Assembly: GCF_000737785.1 (NCBI RefSeq)
Contig: NZ_JPRO01000024.1
Coordinates: 1-64,000 of the forward strand
DNA from: Chryseobacterium luteum
GTDB lineage: Bacteria > Bacteroidota > Bacteroidia > Flavobacteriales > Weeksellaceae
Reading direction: 5' to 3'
DNA length: 64,000 nucleotides
Positions 52,587-60,528 of this stretch are shown here, piece after piece; within the stretch, counting starts at the first letter, position 1; each line of letters opens with the position of its first letter. The notes under the pieces were generated by a model. It saw only the letters and a list, made by a program, of their open reading frames with translations. It ran no database searches and had not been told where the DNA came from. The translations under genes were made by a program, and so were the position numbers.

Positions 52587-53885
52587 ATGAAAAGATTAAC
52601 TTTAATTGCTTTTGCAGCATTATCTCTTACAGCTTGTCAGAATGACCATTTGGCAGATTCTTCCACTCCTTTCGAAATGAAGTCTGCGTCTGCTGAATAT
52701 ATTACGGCATCTGCACTTCCTGTAACCCCAGTAAGCGGTGCTATCACTTCCAATACAACTTGGAGCGGTGTTGTAGAGCTTGACGGTATCGTAACTGTTA
52801 AAGGCGGTGCTACATTGACGATCCAGCCTGGAACTTTCATTAAAGCAAAACCCAACTCAACCAATACAGCTACAGGAGTTTTGGTAATCTCTAAAACAGG
52901 TAAGATCAATGCTACCGGTACAGAATCTCAGCCTATTATTTTTACAAGTCATAAACTGTTAGATGGAAACGAAGATACAACGGCTGCTCCCGGTGACTTT
53001 GGTGGTGTTATTATTTTAGGGGATGCTCCTACCAATACACCTTCTACTAAAACTATTGAAGGATTAAGCGGTTCGGATTTCTTTTACGGAGGTACCAATG
53101 CATCTCATAATGCAGGAACTTTGAAATATGTCCGTATTGAATTTGCAGGATTCGATCTTTTCGCTCCAAACTCAGGAAACGAGATCAACGGTCTTACTTT
53201 AGGAGGAGTAGGAAACGGAACTACATTGGACCACATCCAGGTATCTTACGGTAAAGATGATTCTTTCGAATTCTTCGGAGGAACTGTTAATGCTTCTAGC
53301 CTGGTTTCTTTTGCTGCGGATGATGATAACTTTGATTTCGACAACGGATATACTGGAACCATTACTTGTGCTCTTGCTTTGGCAGATTACAATTCTACAC
53401 ACAGTCTTAGCGGATCCAGCCCGGACTCTAACGGTATCGAGCTTGATAACAACGCAGAAGGTACTTCTACACCGCTTATTACAAATCCAGTGATCAACAA
53501 TCTTACAATCATTGGGGCTAAAAACGGAATAGCAGGACAAGGTTCAGCTTACGAAAACGGGATCCACATCAGAAGAAGTGGTAAACTGACGTTAAACAAC
53601 GCTTTTGTAACAGGATATCCTGTAGGAATCAAAGTAGAAGGTACAGGTTCTGAACTTTCTTCAGCTTCCACTTTCAGCACGATCAAGGTACACGGATTTA
53701 CAACTTCTGTTACAGGTACAGGAACAGCATCAATCCCTGCTGCAAACCTATTGACAGGAACTACAGCTTCAGCATGGGGTATGAGCCAGCCGTTCTTCAA
53801 CGACGGACCATGGAACGTATCTCCTAGAAACTGTGGAAACTTCCAGGGTGCATGGACGAAATATAACTTCTCTATTCAGGAATAA
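52587..53885 (+). CDS. Beta-helix-like surface lipoprotein, paralogue 2
   Basis: 432 residues, a tandem paralogue of the preceding gene. Lipobox LSLTAC (Cys17) then QNDHLADSS. The same beta-helix-like sequence follows: TWSGVVELDGIVTVKG, ATLTIQPGTFIKA, GVIILGDAPTN, DHIQVSYGKDDSFEF and GIHIRRSGKLTLNNA. Differences from copy 1 lie mainly in the middle (FDLFAPNSG, ADDDNFDF, SLSGSSPDSNG). A strong terminator follows its stop, so it ends the transcript that begins upstream. Two copies may allow binding of two related ligands or a dosage effect. Confidence 0.8.
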   Translation: MKRLTLIAFAALSLTACQNDHLADSSTPFEMKSASAEYITASALPVTPVSGAITSNTTWSGVVELDGIVTVKGGATLTIQPGTFIKAKPNSTNTATGVLVISKTGKINATGTESQPIIFTSHKLLDGNEDTTAAPGDFGGVIILGDAPTNTPSTKTIEGLSGSDFFYGGTNASHNAGTLKYVRIEFAGFDLFAPNSGNEINGLTLGGVGNGTTLDHIQVSYGKDDSFEFFGGTVNASSLVSFAADDDNFDFDNGYTGTITCALALADYNSTHSLSGSSPDSNGIELDNNAEGTSTPLITNPVINNLTIIGAKNGIAGQGSAYENGIHIRRSGKLTLNNAFVTGYPVGIKVEGTGSELSSASTFSTIKVHGFTTSVTGTGTASIPAANLLTGTTASAWGMSQPFFNDGPWNVSPRNCGNFQGAWTKYNFSIQE

Positions 53886-53895
53886 AACTTTAAAT

Positions 53896-53932
53896 GCAGG
53901 GGAAGCTTCCCATGTCTTCCCCTGCTTTTTTT
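53896..53932 (+). terminator. Strong rho-independent terminator
   Basis: GCAGGGGAAG (53896-53905) pairs perfectly with CTTCCCCTGC (53916-53925), then a run of T to 53932. It lies 11 bases after the second beta-helix gene. Confidence 0.92.
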
Positions 53933-53964
53933 ATTATTCAAAAAAACTCTAATAAATCAGTATT

Positions 53965-54888
53965 ATGAAAAAACTATTTTTATTATCTATTGTATTGGTA
54001 TCACAGGCTGCGGCTGCGCAGTTTCAGGTATGGAGCAATTCTTTTGACAATCCGGCTGACCTTCAGGGATGGACTGCCCATGACCTTAACAACAACGGAA
54101 ACGGATGGGTTCAGGGACAGAATATCTATCATAACGGTACTGCTTTGACTTATGGCACATCCGGTGTTCTCCGTTATTCTGTAAGTCTGGTTCCAACAGG
54201 AAATGCTGCCGGTTTCGGTGCCGAAAACGACTGGATCATTTCTCCGCAGATCAATCTGGAAGGAGCATCAGGAACAATCAGCCTGGCAGCTTATATCGGA
54301 AGACAGAGAACGTCACATCTTAACCTGGGCCGTGATCTTTTTATTTTTGTAAGCACACCACAAAAGCCGGTTCCTGATCTGGCAGATTTTCAGGCAATGA
54401 CGGTGGATTCAGGAGGAAACGATATTCCAAGTCCGTACCGGATCATAGCAGGAACTACAGATAATCCTTTCTCCAGTGATCTTACCCAGTTTACAGAAGA
54501 CCTTGTTGATATTTCAGCATTTGCAGGCAAAAAAATCTATATAGGATTATGGTCCAACAGAAAGCCGAGCGGTAATAACCTGCAGAATATTAATATCGAT
54601 GAAATGGCCATTTATGCTTCATCATTCCTGAGCACAAAAGACGTAAAGAAAAAAGACAATTTAACGAAAATAGAAGAAAACCCTGTAAAGGAATTACTTC
54701 AGCTTAAACTTAATCCTGACTTTAAAGAAAACACTACTTCAGTTACCATTTACAATGTAGCCGGACAAAAGGTACTTTCAGTTCCATATAGCAGATCTCT
54801 CAATGTAGCATCATTGAATACAGGAATGTATATAGCAGAAGTTTCTGACGGAAAAACCACGGAAAGACTGAAGTTTATCAAAAAATAA
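53965..54888 (+). CDS. T9SS-secreted protein with a choice-of-anchor-type domain
   Basis: 307 residues. Signal peptide (VLVSQAAAA-QF), then a jelly-roll-like domain of the choice-of-anchor J type: WSNSFDNPADLQGWTAHDLN near the front, AENDWIISPQINLEGA and DISAFAGKKIYIGLW. A linker leads to a C-terminal type A sorting domain (about 232-307: SVTIYNVAGQKVLSV, LNTGMYIAEVSDGK, TERLKFIKK), which marks the protein for the type IX system. It follows the terminator by 33 bases, so it needs its own promoter or some readthrough, and is still on the strand of the surface cluster. Confidence 0.88.
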   Translation: MKKLFLLSIVLVSQAAAAQFQVWSNSFDNPADLQGWTAHDLNNNGNGWVQGQNIYHNGTALTYGTSGVLRYSVSLVPTGNAAGFGAENDWIISPQINLEGASGTISLAAYIGRQRTSHLNLGRDLFIFVSTPQKPVPDLADFQAMTVDSGGNDIPSPYRIIAGTTDNPFSSDLTQFTEDLVDISAFAGKKIYIGLWSNRKPSGNNLQNINIDEMAIYASSFLSTKDVKKKDNLTKIEENPVKELLQLKLNPDFKENTTSVTIYNVAGQKVLSVPYSRSLNVASLNTGMYIAEVSDGKTTERLKFIKK

Positions 54889-55024
54889 TCATTATCCACC
54901 AGCCTGTAGAAGATCCTGCAGGAAATAACCATGAAAACTTTAATTGATCAAAACAGATTTGAAGCTTCCCCGCAGAGAATTTTTGATCATCAATATATCC
55001 TCTTAGTTTTTTTATAATTATCCT

Positions 55025-55060
55025 ATTGTCCCGCACATTCACCGGGCGGGACAATATTTC
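55025..55060 (+). terminator. Terminator-like hairpin
   Basis: ATTGTCCCGC (55025-55034) pairs perfectly with GCGGGACAAT (55046-55055), followed by ATTTC. It lies between the T9SS protein gene and the next lipoprotein gene. The T-run is short, so termination may be partial. Confidence 0.6.
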
Positions 55061-55092
55061 TAAGGTAGATTTTATAATTTAAAATAATATAA

Positions 55093-55833
55093 ATGAATAA
55101 ATTCATTGCACTGCTGTTTTTTATACTATGCGCTTCCTGCTCGGACAATAACGTTATGCAGCCGTTTGACAAATCGCAGAAACCAGCTGAGGTCAATATC
55201 AAAGGATACTCAAAGCCGGATGTGATTCAGCTGAGGCTTAACGGAACTCCGGTATCCATCAACGGAAGCACTTCCTACACCAATAAAATAGAAACCCGAC
55301 TTGATTTTGTCCTGGATGAAGGCGAAACAGACAGGCTGGGAATCTACAACAATGAAACAGGCCTCGAGGTTGCCCATTATAATATTACTTATGACAATAT
55401 CAATGACTACAAGACTTTGAATTTCTTCAATCTTCCGGGCATCTTTCTCCAGGCTTCAGCCGTAAAACCACAGGTTAATCTTGGGAAAGTCGGTTTTGAA
55501 CTCATTTTCCCCAACCTGGGTGAATATTCCGGCACTACGCTCACCAATGTAAAAGGAATTCTGAAAAGAGAGAATGGGGCAGTGCTTGCAGAATTTGAGA
55601 CTATTGGAAAAGATAGTTTCACGGCAGTAAAAATATATGGCTTTTTCAGCAATACGGCTCCGGTTTACCTGGAACTGTATCAGCCCGGGACTTCCGTTCC
55701 CTATACCGGATCTGAGACCATTAAAGTAAAAATAAAACAGGATATGGGAGCCAACCTGATCGTTCTTCAGGAAAAAATAGAAAACGGGGTACTGACCGTT
55801 AAAGGAGATATTGATGTAGCTGATTATCTGTAA
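55093..55833 (+). CDS. Unrecognised lipoprotein
   Basis: 246 residues. Signal peptide with lipobox FILCASC (Cys15 or 16 region) then SDNNVMQPFDK. The mature part is beta-rich: TNKIETRLDFVLDEGE, FEL and several NAxYLELYQPG-like strands, ending with an LTVKGDIDVADYL strand. No family is recognised. It lies 13 bases upstream of the S41 peptidase gene, which is also a lipoprotein, so they form a pair. Confidence 0.72.
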   Translation: MNKFIALLFFILCASCSDNNVMQPFDKSQKPAEVNIKGYSKPDVIQLRLNGTPVSINGSTSYTNKIETRLDFVLDEGETDRLGIYNNETGLEVAHYNITYDNINDYKTLNFFNLPGIFLQASAVKPQVNLGKVGFELIFPNLGEYSGTTLTNVKGILKRENGAVLAEFETIGKDSFTAVKIYGFFSNTAPVYLELYQPGTSVPYTGSETIKVKIKQDMGANLIVLQEKIENGVLTVKGDIDVADYL

Positions 55834-55846
55834 TGACAGCCGTTCT

Positions 55847-57193
55847 ATGAAAAAATATTTTAAATTTCAGTTAATACTGCTCGTTCTGGCTTCCGTCTTT
55901 ATATTATCATGCAATAATAACGATGACGGTCCTGATTTTCCGGAAGGAAGTACAGAATCTGTGAATCTTTGGGTGCAGGACAGCATGAAAAGGTATTATT
56001 ACTGGGCAGACCAAATGCCGGCTAAACCCGATTATCATCTTCCGGTGAAAGATTTTTTTAAAAGCCTGTTGTCTTCTCAGGACCGTTTTTCTTTTGCTGT
56101 AGATACCCAGGATCCTTCTTCCTATCCGCGTTCTGTAAGGAATATGTATGGTTTTGATTATGCCGTTGTACAGCTGCCCAATGGAAATGTAGCGACGACG
56201 GTAAAACTTGTCATGAAAAATTCTCCGGCATTCAATTCAGGTTTGGAAAGAGGGATGATGATCACAAAGATCAACGGTAAAGCTATCACCGCAGCTAATG
56301 CAGAAGAATTAACCTCAGCCATTAAAGACCAGACCGTTATAGAATTGAGAGTAGGCCAGTGGAAAAATAACGCTGTTGCCGGTGAAAAGAACATTACGGT
56401 GTATTACGGCTATTCTTTTGAGCAGCCCCTGGAGTCTAAAATATTTGAAAAAAACGGTAAAAAAACAGGCTACCTTTATATTTATGACTTCCCGGATGGA
56501 ATGACTCCGGCTCTGAACCAAAAATTTGCTGCGTTCAAAACAGCGGGAGTACAGGAACTGATTCTGGATCTGCGGTACAATTACGGAGGCTCGGTATCCT
56601 CTGCTGCTGCCCTTTGTTCACTGATTCCTCAGGCAATTTCACCATCATCTCCATTCATTATCTATAAAGGAAACAAAAACGGGGGCGAAGTAAAAAGAAC
56701 ATTTGCCGAGCAGATAGCCTACGATCCTAATGCCCTTGATTTCAATAGTATTCGTTCTAATGCTTTGAATCTGAATAAAGTATATGTTCTTACATCCAAC
56801 AGTACAGCTTCAGCCTCGGAGATCGTGATCAATAATCTTAAACCTTATATGCAGGTCATCCAGGTAGGAGATGTGACGTTGGGTAAAGATATGGCCGGAT
56901 TTATGGTAGAAGACAAAAGAAAACCAAAAAAAATCTCATGGCAGCTTCATCCCGTTATTTATAAAGTTTTCAATGCGAATGGAGAAGGAGCTTACAGCAA
57001 CGGAATTTCCCCACAGATTGCAGCCGGTGAATATGCTTCTCTGCCACTGCTTCCGTTGGGAGATTCAGAAGAAACCTTAATTTCGTCCGCCTTGAACAAT
57101 ATTTATTCAAAATCGGCAGGCAAAAATGCTTTGGACCAAAGTGTTAAAATTTTATTTCAAAGTGATACGCCTTCTGCAGCCATCGGAAAGTGA
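55847..57193 (+). CDS. S41-family peptidase lipoprotein with PDZ domain
   Basis: 448 residues. Lipobox FILSC (Cys22) then NNNDDGPDF. A helical N-terminal part has WVQDSMKRYYYWADQMP, followed by a PDZ domain (about 108-180: VMKNSPAFNSGLERGMMITKINGKAI) and the S41 catalytic domain. Key segments are ELILDLRYNYGGSVSSA and the nucleophilic Ser in VLTSNSTASASEIVINNL, with the downstream Lys-containing VGDVTLGKDMAG. Such lipoproteins process exported proteins or degrade peptides at the cell surface. It is coupled to the preceding lipoprotein gene by 13 bases. Confidence 0.9.
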   Translation: MKKYFKFQLILLVLASVFILSCNNNDDGPDFPEGSTESVNLWVQDSMKRYYYWADQMPAKPDYHLPVKDFFKSLLSSQDRFSFAVDTQDPSSYPRSVRNMYGFDYAVVQLPNGNVATTVKLVMKNSPAFNSGLERGMMITKINGKAITAANAEELTSAIKDQTVIELRVGQWKNNAVAGEKNITVYYGYSFEQPLESKIFEKNGKKTGYLYIYDFPDGMTPALNQKFAAFKTAGVQELILDLRYNYGGSVSSAAALCSLIPQAISPSSPFIIYKGNKNGGEVKRTFAEQIAYDPNALDFNSIRSNALNLNKVYVLTSNSTASASEIVINNLKPYMQVIQVGDVTLGKDMAGFMVEDKRKPKKISWQLHPVIYKVFNANGEGAYSNGISPQIAAGEYASLPLLPLGDSEETLISSALNNIYSKSAGKNALDQSVKILFQSDTPSAAIGK

Positions 57194-57221
57194 CCATTTT
57201 TTAATACATAAACCAACAGCC

Positions 57222-57494
57222 ATGCAGGGAATAGAACCTAAATTTCACAGCAGCCTAACAGACCGTATGGAATATTACCGAGGTCTGCTGAAAAAGGCAG
57301 CCGGTGATCCTGATATCCAGCCTTCTGATATGATTTCTAAGATTTCAGAATTAAGTGGACTGTACGAAGATTATCTGGCTCAAAAGAGACAATTGGAAAG
57401 AAGCATAAAAAATTACAGACAATATCACAGCGATCTGCGAAAACAGCTGACTTTACGGGTAAAGGAGTTGAAAAGAAAAGTGAAACAGAAGTGA
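57222..57494 (+). CDS. Small coiled-coil protein, unrecognised
   Basis: 90 residues from ATG 57222; the frame is open upstream to 57126 but that part overlaps the peptidase gene. Residues 40-88 are strongly charged and helical (DYLAQKRQLERSIKNYRQYH, then LRKQLTLRVKELKRKVKQK), with heptad-like leucines, so a coiled coil is likely. No family is known to me. It follows the S41 gene by 28 bases and is probably co-transcribed. Confidence 0.55.
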   Translation: MQGIEPKFHSSLTDRMEYYRGLLKKAAGDPDIQPSDMISKISELSGLYEDYLAQKRQLERSIKNYRQYHSDLRKQLTLRVKELKRKVKQK

Positions 57495-57545
57495 TTTTAT
57501 TTCACCCATAAAAGTCTGTATTTAAATAAGCTAAAATTTAATTGT

Positions 57546-57568
57546 GATTCGTGCATTCGTGGCAAAAA
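57546..57568 (+). repeat. Lone end copy of the palindromic repeat
   Basis: GATTCGTGCATTCGTGGCAA at 57546-57565 equals the right arm of the units at 9,575-10,019. The other parts of the unit are missing here, so it is a decayed or partial insertion. Confidence 0.7.
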
Positions 57569-57716
57569 GATAAATTTCAAATCTCCTGAAAGACAATACT
57601 CCAAAATATTTTTTACTCAGGTTTAATTATTATTTTTACTCTTAATTATAGCCGTACCGGAAAAGGAAAAGCTGTACCCGTTATTGAATAATCATGAAAT
57701 CCGTGAACCTTAAAAT

Positions 57717-58286
57717 ATGAATGCAGAATTTTCAAAGGAATTAATTCAGCTGGCTGAAAAAGATCTGTCCGTCAGAGAAAGACTGGCTTCTGAGGGTAAG
57801 CTTTCCGGCGGATATCATCCTGAAATGGAGCTGATTCACAGGCAAAACGCAGCAAGGCTTCGGGAAATCATCAAAAGTATAGGATTTCCGACGGTTTCAA
57901 AAGTAGGGGAGAAAGCCGGTGACGCTGCATGGCTGGTTATTCAGCATTCTATTGGTGAACCTGAATTTATGAAAGAATGTTATACAATGATGATTGAAAA
58001 TAAAAATGATATCAATCCTTTAAATATAGCTTATCTCTACGACAGGATCCAGGTTTTTCAGAGCCAGCCTCAACGGTATGGTACACAGCTGACCGGGGAA
58101 GGAACTATATTCCCTGTAGAAGATAAAAACCATCTCAATGAAGAACGCCTGAAAGTACATTTGCCACTTCTTTCCCGGGAAGAGATCAGCAGAATTTCCG
58201 GTGTAGAAAATATTCCGGAAATCGACGGAAAAGATGCAGACTACCTGTCATGGAGAATCAAAACGGGATGGATCTCTGAGTCTTAA
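57717..58286 (+). CDS. DUF6624-like protein
   Basis: 189 residues, no signal peptide. The segments RQNAARLREIIKSIGFPTVSKVGEKAGDAAWLVIQHSIGEPEF (residues about 42-84), IAYLYDRIQVFQSQPQRYGTQL (about 103-124) and a final KDADYLSWRIKTGWI match a family I recall as DUF6624, which is often found in small bacterial stress or conflict contexts but has no proven role. It is a single gene, with about 220 bases upstream holding only the repeat copy. Assignment is by memory of the family pattern. Confidence 0.6.
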   Translation: MNAEFSKELIQLAEKDLSVRERLASEGKLSGGYHPEMELIHRQNAARLREIIKSIGFPTVSKVGEKAGDAAWLVIQHSIGEPEFMKECYTMMIENKNDINPLNIAYLYDRIQVFQSQPQRYGTQLTGEGTIFPVEDKNHLNEERLKVHLPLLSREEISRISGVENIPEIDGKDADYLSWRIKTGWISES

Positions 58287-58452
58287 GGATTGAAAGTAAT
58301 GATATGGGATGATTAAACCTTATTTTCTAAACTTCGCAGGGCCTTAACACGAAATAGAATTATCAATCCCTTTTGACTACAATTATCTGACATTAGACTA
58401 CAGCCGTTTTTTTAATTGTGCTGAACTTTGCATTAATAAATCAACAGCTATA

Positions 58453-58704
58453 ATGAAACTGATCGCGATAGAAGAACATTTTCTGACAAAAGAAGTCAAA
58501 GATGAATGGCAAAAAAATGCCGGTAAAGATGACCTGACCCATAAGCTTCACTTTGGTGAAATTGAAAATCGTTTGGAAGATATTGAAGGTTCACGCCTTC
58601 AACTGATGGACGAAACAGGTATAGACGTGCAGGTGCTTTCGCTTACGAGCCCAAGTTTGCACAATTTAGGAAGTGAAAGCATCAATCAACAACATAATTC
58701 ATAA
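58453..58704 (+). pseudogene. 5' fragment of an amidohydrolase gene
   Basis: 83 codons. The start MKLIAIEEHFLTKEVKDEWQ and the part LQLMDETGIDVQVLSLTSPSLHNL match the N-terminus of amidohydrolase-family decarboxylases (2-amino-3-carboxymuconate-semialdehyde decarboxylase type), which normally run over 300 residues. After LHNLGSESINQQ the frame enters other DNA and stops at 58702-58704. The metal-binding C-terminal part is gone, so this piece cannot be active. It is joined directly to an AraC gene fragment, which points to one deletion removing the middle of both genes. Confidence 0.8.
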
Positions 58705-59173
58705 TATCCGCCAAGAATGCCTTTCAAATATCGATAAGTTCAGCAGGCAGATCATTGTATCTCAGGTTGAGTGTTTGCTGAGTTATTCGGAACGTTTTTA
58801 CCACCGTCAGTTTATCACCAGAGAAAAGTCCAATCATCAGATCTTAGTACGTTTGGAAAACGTATTGACGGACTACTTTAATAGTGATGACCTTGTTTGC
58901 AAAGGCTTACCGACCGTTGAATTCATTGCCGGTAGCCTAAATATATCGACAAAATATCTAAGCGGTTTACTTAAAGTATTGACGGGACAAAGCACACAGC
59001 AACACATACATGACAAGTTGATTGAAAAGGCCAAGGAAAAATTATCGACTACGGATTTGTCCGTTAATGAAATTGCCTACGAATTGGGCTTTGAACATTC
59101 GCAGTCGTTCAGCAAGTTGTTTAAGACAAAGACCAGGCTTTCACCATTGAAATTTAGGGGATCATTTAATTGA
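58673..59173 (+). pseudogene. 3' fragment of an AraC-family regulator gene
   Basis: 166 codons from a GTG at 58673 that only exists because of the joint. The C-terminal helix-turn-helix pair is intact: VEFIAGSLNISTKYLSGLLKVL (about residues 83-104) and LSVNEIAYELGFEHSQSFSKLFKTKTRLSPLKFR (about 130-163). The preceding RFYHRQFITREK segment belongs to the inter-domain region, while the N-terminal sensing domain of these regulators (normally about 130 more residues) is missing. It overlaps the amidohydrolase fragment by 32 bases. A truncated DNA-binding protein could still be made, but a remnant is more likely. Confidence 0.75.
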
Positions 59174-59185
59174 TGCAACCGGGGA

Positions 59186-59518
59186 TCATTCCTCACTAAT
59201 TTTCTTTCTGTGGTTTTTACCCCATAAAATCATTTCTTTAATAACAGGCAATAGGGAATGCATGTAGTGGGACACTTTGTATTCAACTGCAAGCGGTGAT
59301 TGATAAACCGTCCTGATTACTAACTTATTCTCTTCAAGGTGTTTTAATTCTTTTGACAAAACCCTGGTTGTAATTAAAGGCATACTTCGCTGTATATCAC
59401 GAAAGCGATAATTGCCACTGTGTATTGCTCTGAGTATTGGGAGCTTCCACTTTCCGCCTACGACAAACAGGGTGTCTTGTAAATATTTCAATGCCTGTTC
59501 TTCTGTCATTCCTTTCAT
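59186..59518 (-). CDS. HxlR-family transcriptional regulator
   Basis: 110 residues. Winged helix of the HxlR type: KWKLPILRAIHSGNYRFRDIQRSMPLITTRVLSKELKHLEENKLVIRTVY spans about residues 32-81, and VEYKVSHYMHSLLPVIKEMILWG is the typical dimer helix. Most family members have an N-terminal Cys near position 10-15 (as in DVCPV) that senses thiol stress or aldehydes; here that region reads MTEEQALKYLQDTLFV, without Cys, so sensing must differ. It is divergent from the FISUMP gene, with 94 bases between starts, and converges on the AraC fragment. Confidence 0.92.
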   Translation of the reverse strand: MKGMTEEQALKYLQDTLFVVGGKWKLPILRAIHSGNYRFRDIQRSMPLITTRVLSKELKHLEENKLVIRTVYQSPLAVEYKVSHYMHSLLPVIKEMILWGKNHRKKISEE

Positions 59519-59532
59519 AACAAACCGTTTTG

Positions 59533-59585
59533 GTATCCTTTAGGATATTGGTATCAAAAGTACACCAGTTTTAGAGATATATTTG
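59533..59585. promoter_or_regulatory. Divergent promoter region between HxlR and FISUMP genes
   Basis: Plus strand: TATATTTG at 59578-59585 is a -7 element for the FISUMP gene. Minus strand: TACTTTTG (59562-59555) is one for the HxlR gene. The palindrome TATCC-TTTA-GGATA at 59533-59546 lies just downstream of the HxlR element and could be its autoregulatory operator. Neither -33 element is clear. Confidence 0.45.
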
Positions 59586-59612
59586 CATACAGCAATCAAA
59601 AAAATAATAGAC

Positions 59613-60215
59613 ATGAACACAGACATAGTTACTGATATTGATGGCAATATTTATCACACAATATCTATTGGAACACAAGTATGGATGGTGGAAAATTTAA
59701 AAACCACCAAATACAACGATGGTACTGAAATTCCATTGATAGTTGATACGGCTGAGGCTTGGTATGAGCTAAATTCACCAGGATATTGCTGGTATAATGA
59801 TGATAAGTTTAATAAGGAAACTACAGGCGCTTTGTATAATTGGCACGCATTAAATACCGGTAAACTATCCCCTAAAGGTTGGCACATACCAACAGATAAA
59901 GAATGGTCGATATTGGCAGAATTTCTTGGTGGCGAAATGGTAGCGGGTGGAAAAATGAAAGCAACTGGCACGGAATTTTGGTCAGTCCCAAACACCGGTG
60001 CAACAAATTCAAGTGGATTCGTCGCTTTATACAGCAGTTTTCGTGGTAAAAGCGGATTTATTCCTTCAAGCAATGGCACGCTATTATTTTGGAGCAGCAC
60101 AGCCTTTGACGATATAGATGCCTGGGCTTGGTATTTGCGATTCGACAGCGAAGCTTTAGGTAGAAACCACGGTGGAAAATATCACGGCTTTTCCGTACGA
60201 TGCTTGAAAGATTAG
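59613..60215 (+). CDS. FISUMP-domain protein
   Basis: 200 residues from ATG 59613; the frame extends up to 59583 but that part is covered by the promoter. The Fibrobacter succinogenes major paralogous domain is clear: YHTISIGTQVWMVENLKTTKYNDGTEIP (written over residues 12-39), GYCWYNDD, GALYNWHAL, GWHIPTDKEW, GFVALYSSFRGKSG, FWSSTAFD and GFSVRCLKD. No signal peptide is visible, which is unusual since most members are secreted. It is divergent from the HxlR gene and probably under its control. Function of the domain is unknown. Confidence 0.85.
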   Translation: MNTDIVTDIDGNIYHTISIGTQVWMVENLKTTKYNDGTEIPLIVDTAEAWYELNSPGYCWYNDDKFNKETTGALYNWHALNTGKLSPKGWHIPTDKEWSILAEFLGGEMVAGGKMKATGTEFWSVPNTGATNSSGFVALYSSFRGKSGFIPSSNGTLLFWSSTAFDDIDAWAWYLRFDSEALGRNHGGKYHGFSVRCLKD

Positions 60216-60528
60216 TAAACACTAAAGTACAAAAATGCTTTTCAAGCAGGATTAAATAACTACGAAACAGTATTGAGGGGAATGATAGGATAGTCTATAA
60301 ATAATGAAACTATTAATGGTTTGATATTACAAAAATCATAGAATCAGCCAATATTTTTTATACAGTTATCAGTGATAACGATGTAAAATGGATAAGTATT
60401 GATAGGAAATTCCAGATCGTTAAAAGAACATGTTATTCAGGCGTTTTTTTACTCTTCGAATCGTAAATTATAATACTGCCTGTTGTAAAAACTGTATATT
60501 TGAAAGTATTCTAACAATTCTCTTTTTT
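60216..60528. other. Intergenic gap with a -7 element for the transporter gene
   Basis: About 313 bases. TATATTTG at 60495-60502 fits the -7 consensus and ends 26 bases before the BCCT start; no -33 is clear. A frame open from 60430 runs into the BCCT gene but crosses this element, so it is not the real start. Nothing else is recognised. Confidence 0.5.
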
